From Linnemannia hyalina (taxonomy: Eukaryota; Mortierellomycota; Mortierellomycetes; Mortierellales; Mortierellaceae), in the NCBI GenBank assembly GCA_019671135.1, contig JAHRHY010000001.1:1612001-1676000 (forward strand): DNA of 64,000 nt. The letters run 5' to 3'. The notes under the pieces are model-generated. The model saw nothing but the letters and a program-made list of their open reading frames with translations, did no database searches and had not been told where the DNA came from. Below, piece after piece: positions 62,049 to 64,000 of the stretch. Both the position numbers and the translations under genes were made by a program. The stretch's first letter is position 1; the number at the start of each line of letters is the position of its first letter.

Positions 62049-63095
62049 ATGTCGCCTTCTACCGCCGCCACCACTGCCCAGGTCTTTGACAACGGCGTCA
62101 TCAAGCAAGCGAGCTCAAAACCGGCGACAAGGTCTTCCTGGCCTCTATGGACCGCAACAAGGATGTCATCCTTGATGCTCTCCGTCCCTTCCTAAACTAG
62201 TCCAAGCTTGATAAGTTTGTCCATACCCATCCATCCATGCATTCATACATGATGTCGTACTAGTGTTCATCAGTACGCTATTAATTATACCCACCCACGA
62301 CATAATCTCCAAATTCAGCACACTTATCATCCTTTGTTTCTGGGTTTCTTTCTCTCTGTTCTGCTTCGCCATCTCCACTTTTTTGATCTTGTGGCCGTTC
62401 AGTTCTCGAGGTCGCCTCGGGATCGAAACAGCGCGTCTAGCACTTCTCGGAAACCTACCCGAGGTAACCTTCCAACTGACCGAATAAGACAACTCACTCT
62501 TCCCCTCCATCCACGCTTACACCGCCGACCTCCCCTTCAACAACCGCGTCAAGTCTCCCTTCGAGCTCAATGCCACCAAGGCCGATCACTGGCACGCTGT
62601 TTCGTACGCCGCTATCGCCTCTGCCGGGTACGATCTGGTGATCACCACCAATGTCGTCCATATCGCCTCCCCGACTGTTACTTTGGGTGTCATCCGTGGG
62701 TCTGGACAGACTCCGAAGCCTGTTGGACGCTTTATTCTTCTCTATGGCGCGTTCAAGAAGAACGGCAAGTTCGGCACTGAAAGGCACGCCCAGGTAAAAA
62801 ATCACATTGCGGTGATTTATATATTTTCGTTTGATAGGTTGGCCAATTCCATGAAAATTAACAACCTTCCTACTCTCCTCTTCCACTTCCCTTCGCCCCT
62901 TATTCCTTCGAAATTAATACCATTACCCCACGCATGCATAGTTCAACCAGATCCTCTGTGGCCACGACTTCCTTGTGGGGAGTCCGCGACATCGAGGAGA
63001 TCCAAAAAGTCGCCGAGACTGAGGCTGTGCTGAGTTTGGGCGAGATCCGAGACATACCCTCAACAAGTACCTCCTCGTCTTCCCAGAAATTCTCC
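62049..63095 (+). pseudogene. Decayed DUF938-type SAM methyltransferase
   Basis: Pieces of a DUF938 methyltransferase follow in order but in changing frames. MSPSTAATTAQVFDNGVIKQ starts at 62049, then a frame jump near 62105 gives ELKTGDKVFLASMDRNKDVILDALRPFL, ended by TAG (62198-62200). After an intron comes VLEVASGSKQRV-stop(62438-62440)-HFSETYP. This is the SAM motif I with its second Gly changed, followed by a one-base frameshift near 62459. Then VTFQLTE-stop(62485-62487) leads to DNSLFPSIHAYTADLPFNNRVKSP. ITTNVVHIASPTVTLGVIR and GRFILLYGAFKKNG follow, which is the family LYGPF-like segment. After an intron (62795 to about 62942), FNQIL and then, shifted, SLWGVRDIEEIQKVAE match the family W-G-V-R-D-x-E motif. 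The last shifted part (NKYLLVFP) completes the domain. With at least three stops and several frameshifts, it cannot make the enzyme. Confidence 0.72.
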
Positions 63096-64000
63096 ATCAT
63101 GGAGTTAAAACAAAACAAAAAAAAAAAAAAAAAAAAAAAAGATCGATGAGCGGCCATTGAGAAATGGGGGATGGGTGGTGTGTTGCGCCGCATTGGTACC
63201 CCTAGCGTTGCTCTTCTCATTGATCTCATTTCTCTTCTCCCCCTTTCCTCCTCCCTTTTTTACCTCCCCTCCCTGGAAGTTTTTTTCAGTGCTTCCTTCC
63301 TTGTACGTAGCCCTGCCCTCTCCCCTTCTTTTCTTGTAAGTACCTTTCTTTTCTCTTTGCCCCATCCGCGTAATCCAAATAAGCAACCAGGAGCTTGATC
63401 CCGGTTCAAAAAAAAATGCGACCCTCCATGAGCTGCTAAAAAACACCCAGCCGTTCCCCCTCATAGACAAGAACAAAAATTTGGTGGCAAGGCAACGAAG
63501 AGGCACTTGATCAACTGATATTCGATCCAGGCCCTTCGTGCTTCGGCGAAGACTTTTTTCAGACCAAGAGAAGTATACGATAGTACATAAGGATATAAAA
63601 ATGGACTGGCCGCCCGCACGAAAAAAAAAAAAAAAAAAAAAAGTTTCATCCACACAAAGCGAGAAAAGTCAAGCATAAAAAAAAGGGGGGGGGGGGCTCT
63701 GCTTGCTAACTGGCAACCTAATCAACTCACACGCTCGCGCCACCGAGTCAACATAAAAAAAACTTTGTTTGAGCGTTGTGCCTAATGTTGAGGGCGGAAG
63801 TTATCTCTGGGCGTACGTGTCATCCGTCAGGCTGCTAGAGCAAAGCAAACCACAGACCCGTTTTTTTTATGATCCCTTTCTCATTAGCCACCGTCGTTCA
63901 ATCGAACTATCATCGACCAATCAGCCGATCCATGCCCGCAGCAGCCTGGACTAGGGGCTGAACCAACCAGAACGACAGATTCTAGACGCCCTTGGCTGAA
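63096..64000. other. Intergenic to window end
   Basis: It contains A homopolymers (about 63117-63140 and 63620-63641), a G run (63686-63696) and CT-rich DNA (63225-63355). No coding stretch or RNA gene is supported; the window ends here. Confidence 0.5.

Noticed and set aside
63096..63140. Poly-A after the DUF938 remnant as sign of a retro-copied pseudogene
   Set aside because: The remnant keeps introns, so it is not a processed copy; similar A homopolymers are scattered through the window.

Overview
The window is nuclear DNA of a filamentous fungus. It shows many short GT-AG introns that interrupt genes in consistent phase, and homopolymer and CAA/CAG-rich spacers. The gene set is typically fungal: a NoxR/p67phox-type oxidase regulator, a TOK-type two-pore K+ channel, a type IVb GATA factor, DCR2, HP1 and a class I sirtuin. 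The protein style (TKL kinase with ankyrin region, Q/H/S-rich tails, a mobile-element ORF of a kind I associate with Mortierella-like genomes) suggests Mortierellomycota or a close relative. That placement is an inference from memory, not a database result.

Layout: a Gag1-clamp (DUF4050) gene (1.0-2.0 kb, -), a LINES-like gene (2.5-4.8, +), a GATA factor (4.9-7.8, -), a TKL kinase-ankyrin protein (9.7-13.6, +), DCR2 phosphatase (13.7-16.8, -), a ten-knuckle CCHC protein (17.7-19.8, +), NatC catalytic subunit NAA30 (20.2-21.2, -) and a tail-anchored coiled-coil protein (21.4-23.6, -). A gene-poor stretch follows, with a decayed mobile-element-like ORF (about 26.1-29.9, -). Then come a small GPI-type secreted protein (30.6-31.0, +), an ATP-grasp D-Ala-D-Ala-ligase-like protein (31.6-33.9, +), a CARM1/PRMT4-type methyltransferase (34.1-36.4, -), a TOK-type K+ channel (36.6-40.8, -), a casein-kinase-1-like kinase (43.2-46.9, +), NoxR (47.4-51.2, -), an HST2/SIRT2-like sirtuin (52.9-55.8, -), an unrecognised S/Q-rich protein (56.3-57.2, -), a broken unrecognised gene (58.6-60.0, +), HP1 (60.1-61.0, -) and a decayed DUF938 methyltransferase pseudogene (62.0-63.1, +).

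There are no operons and no shared pathway. From 1 to 23 kb and again from 31 to 51 kb, genes tend to sit in convergent pairs with 3' gaps of about 130-480 bp, alternating with wider divergent promoters. Shared themes are loose: signalling (TKL kinase, CK1, NoxR, DCR2), chromatin and protein modification (CARM1-like, sirtuin, HP1, NAA30) and RNA binding (CCHC).

The most notable observation is that three loci are visibly decayed, with in-frame stops and frameshifts, although neighbouring genes splice cleanly in phase. One of these is a mobile-element-like gene whose GTDRG motif is compatible with, but does not prove, a Fanzor/TnpB-like RuvC nuclease. I saw no bacterial operon, CRISPR array or tRNA or rRNA gene. 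Exon boundaries were deduced by eye from splice consensus and reading phase.
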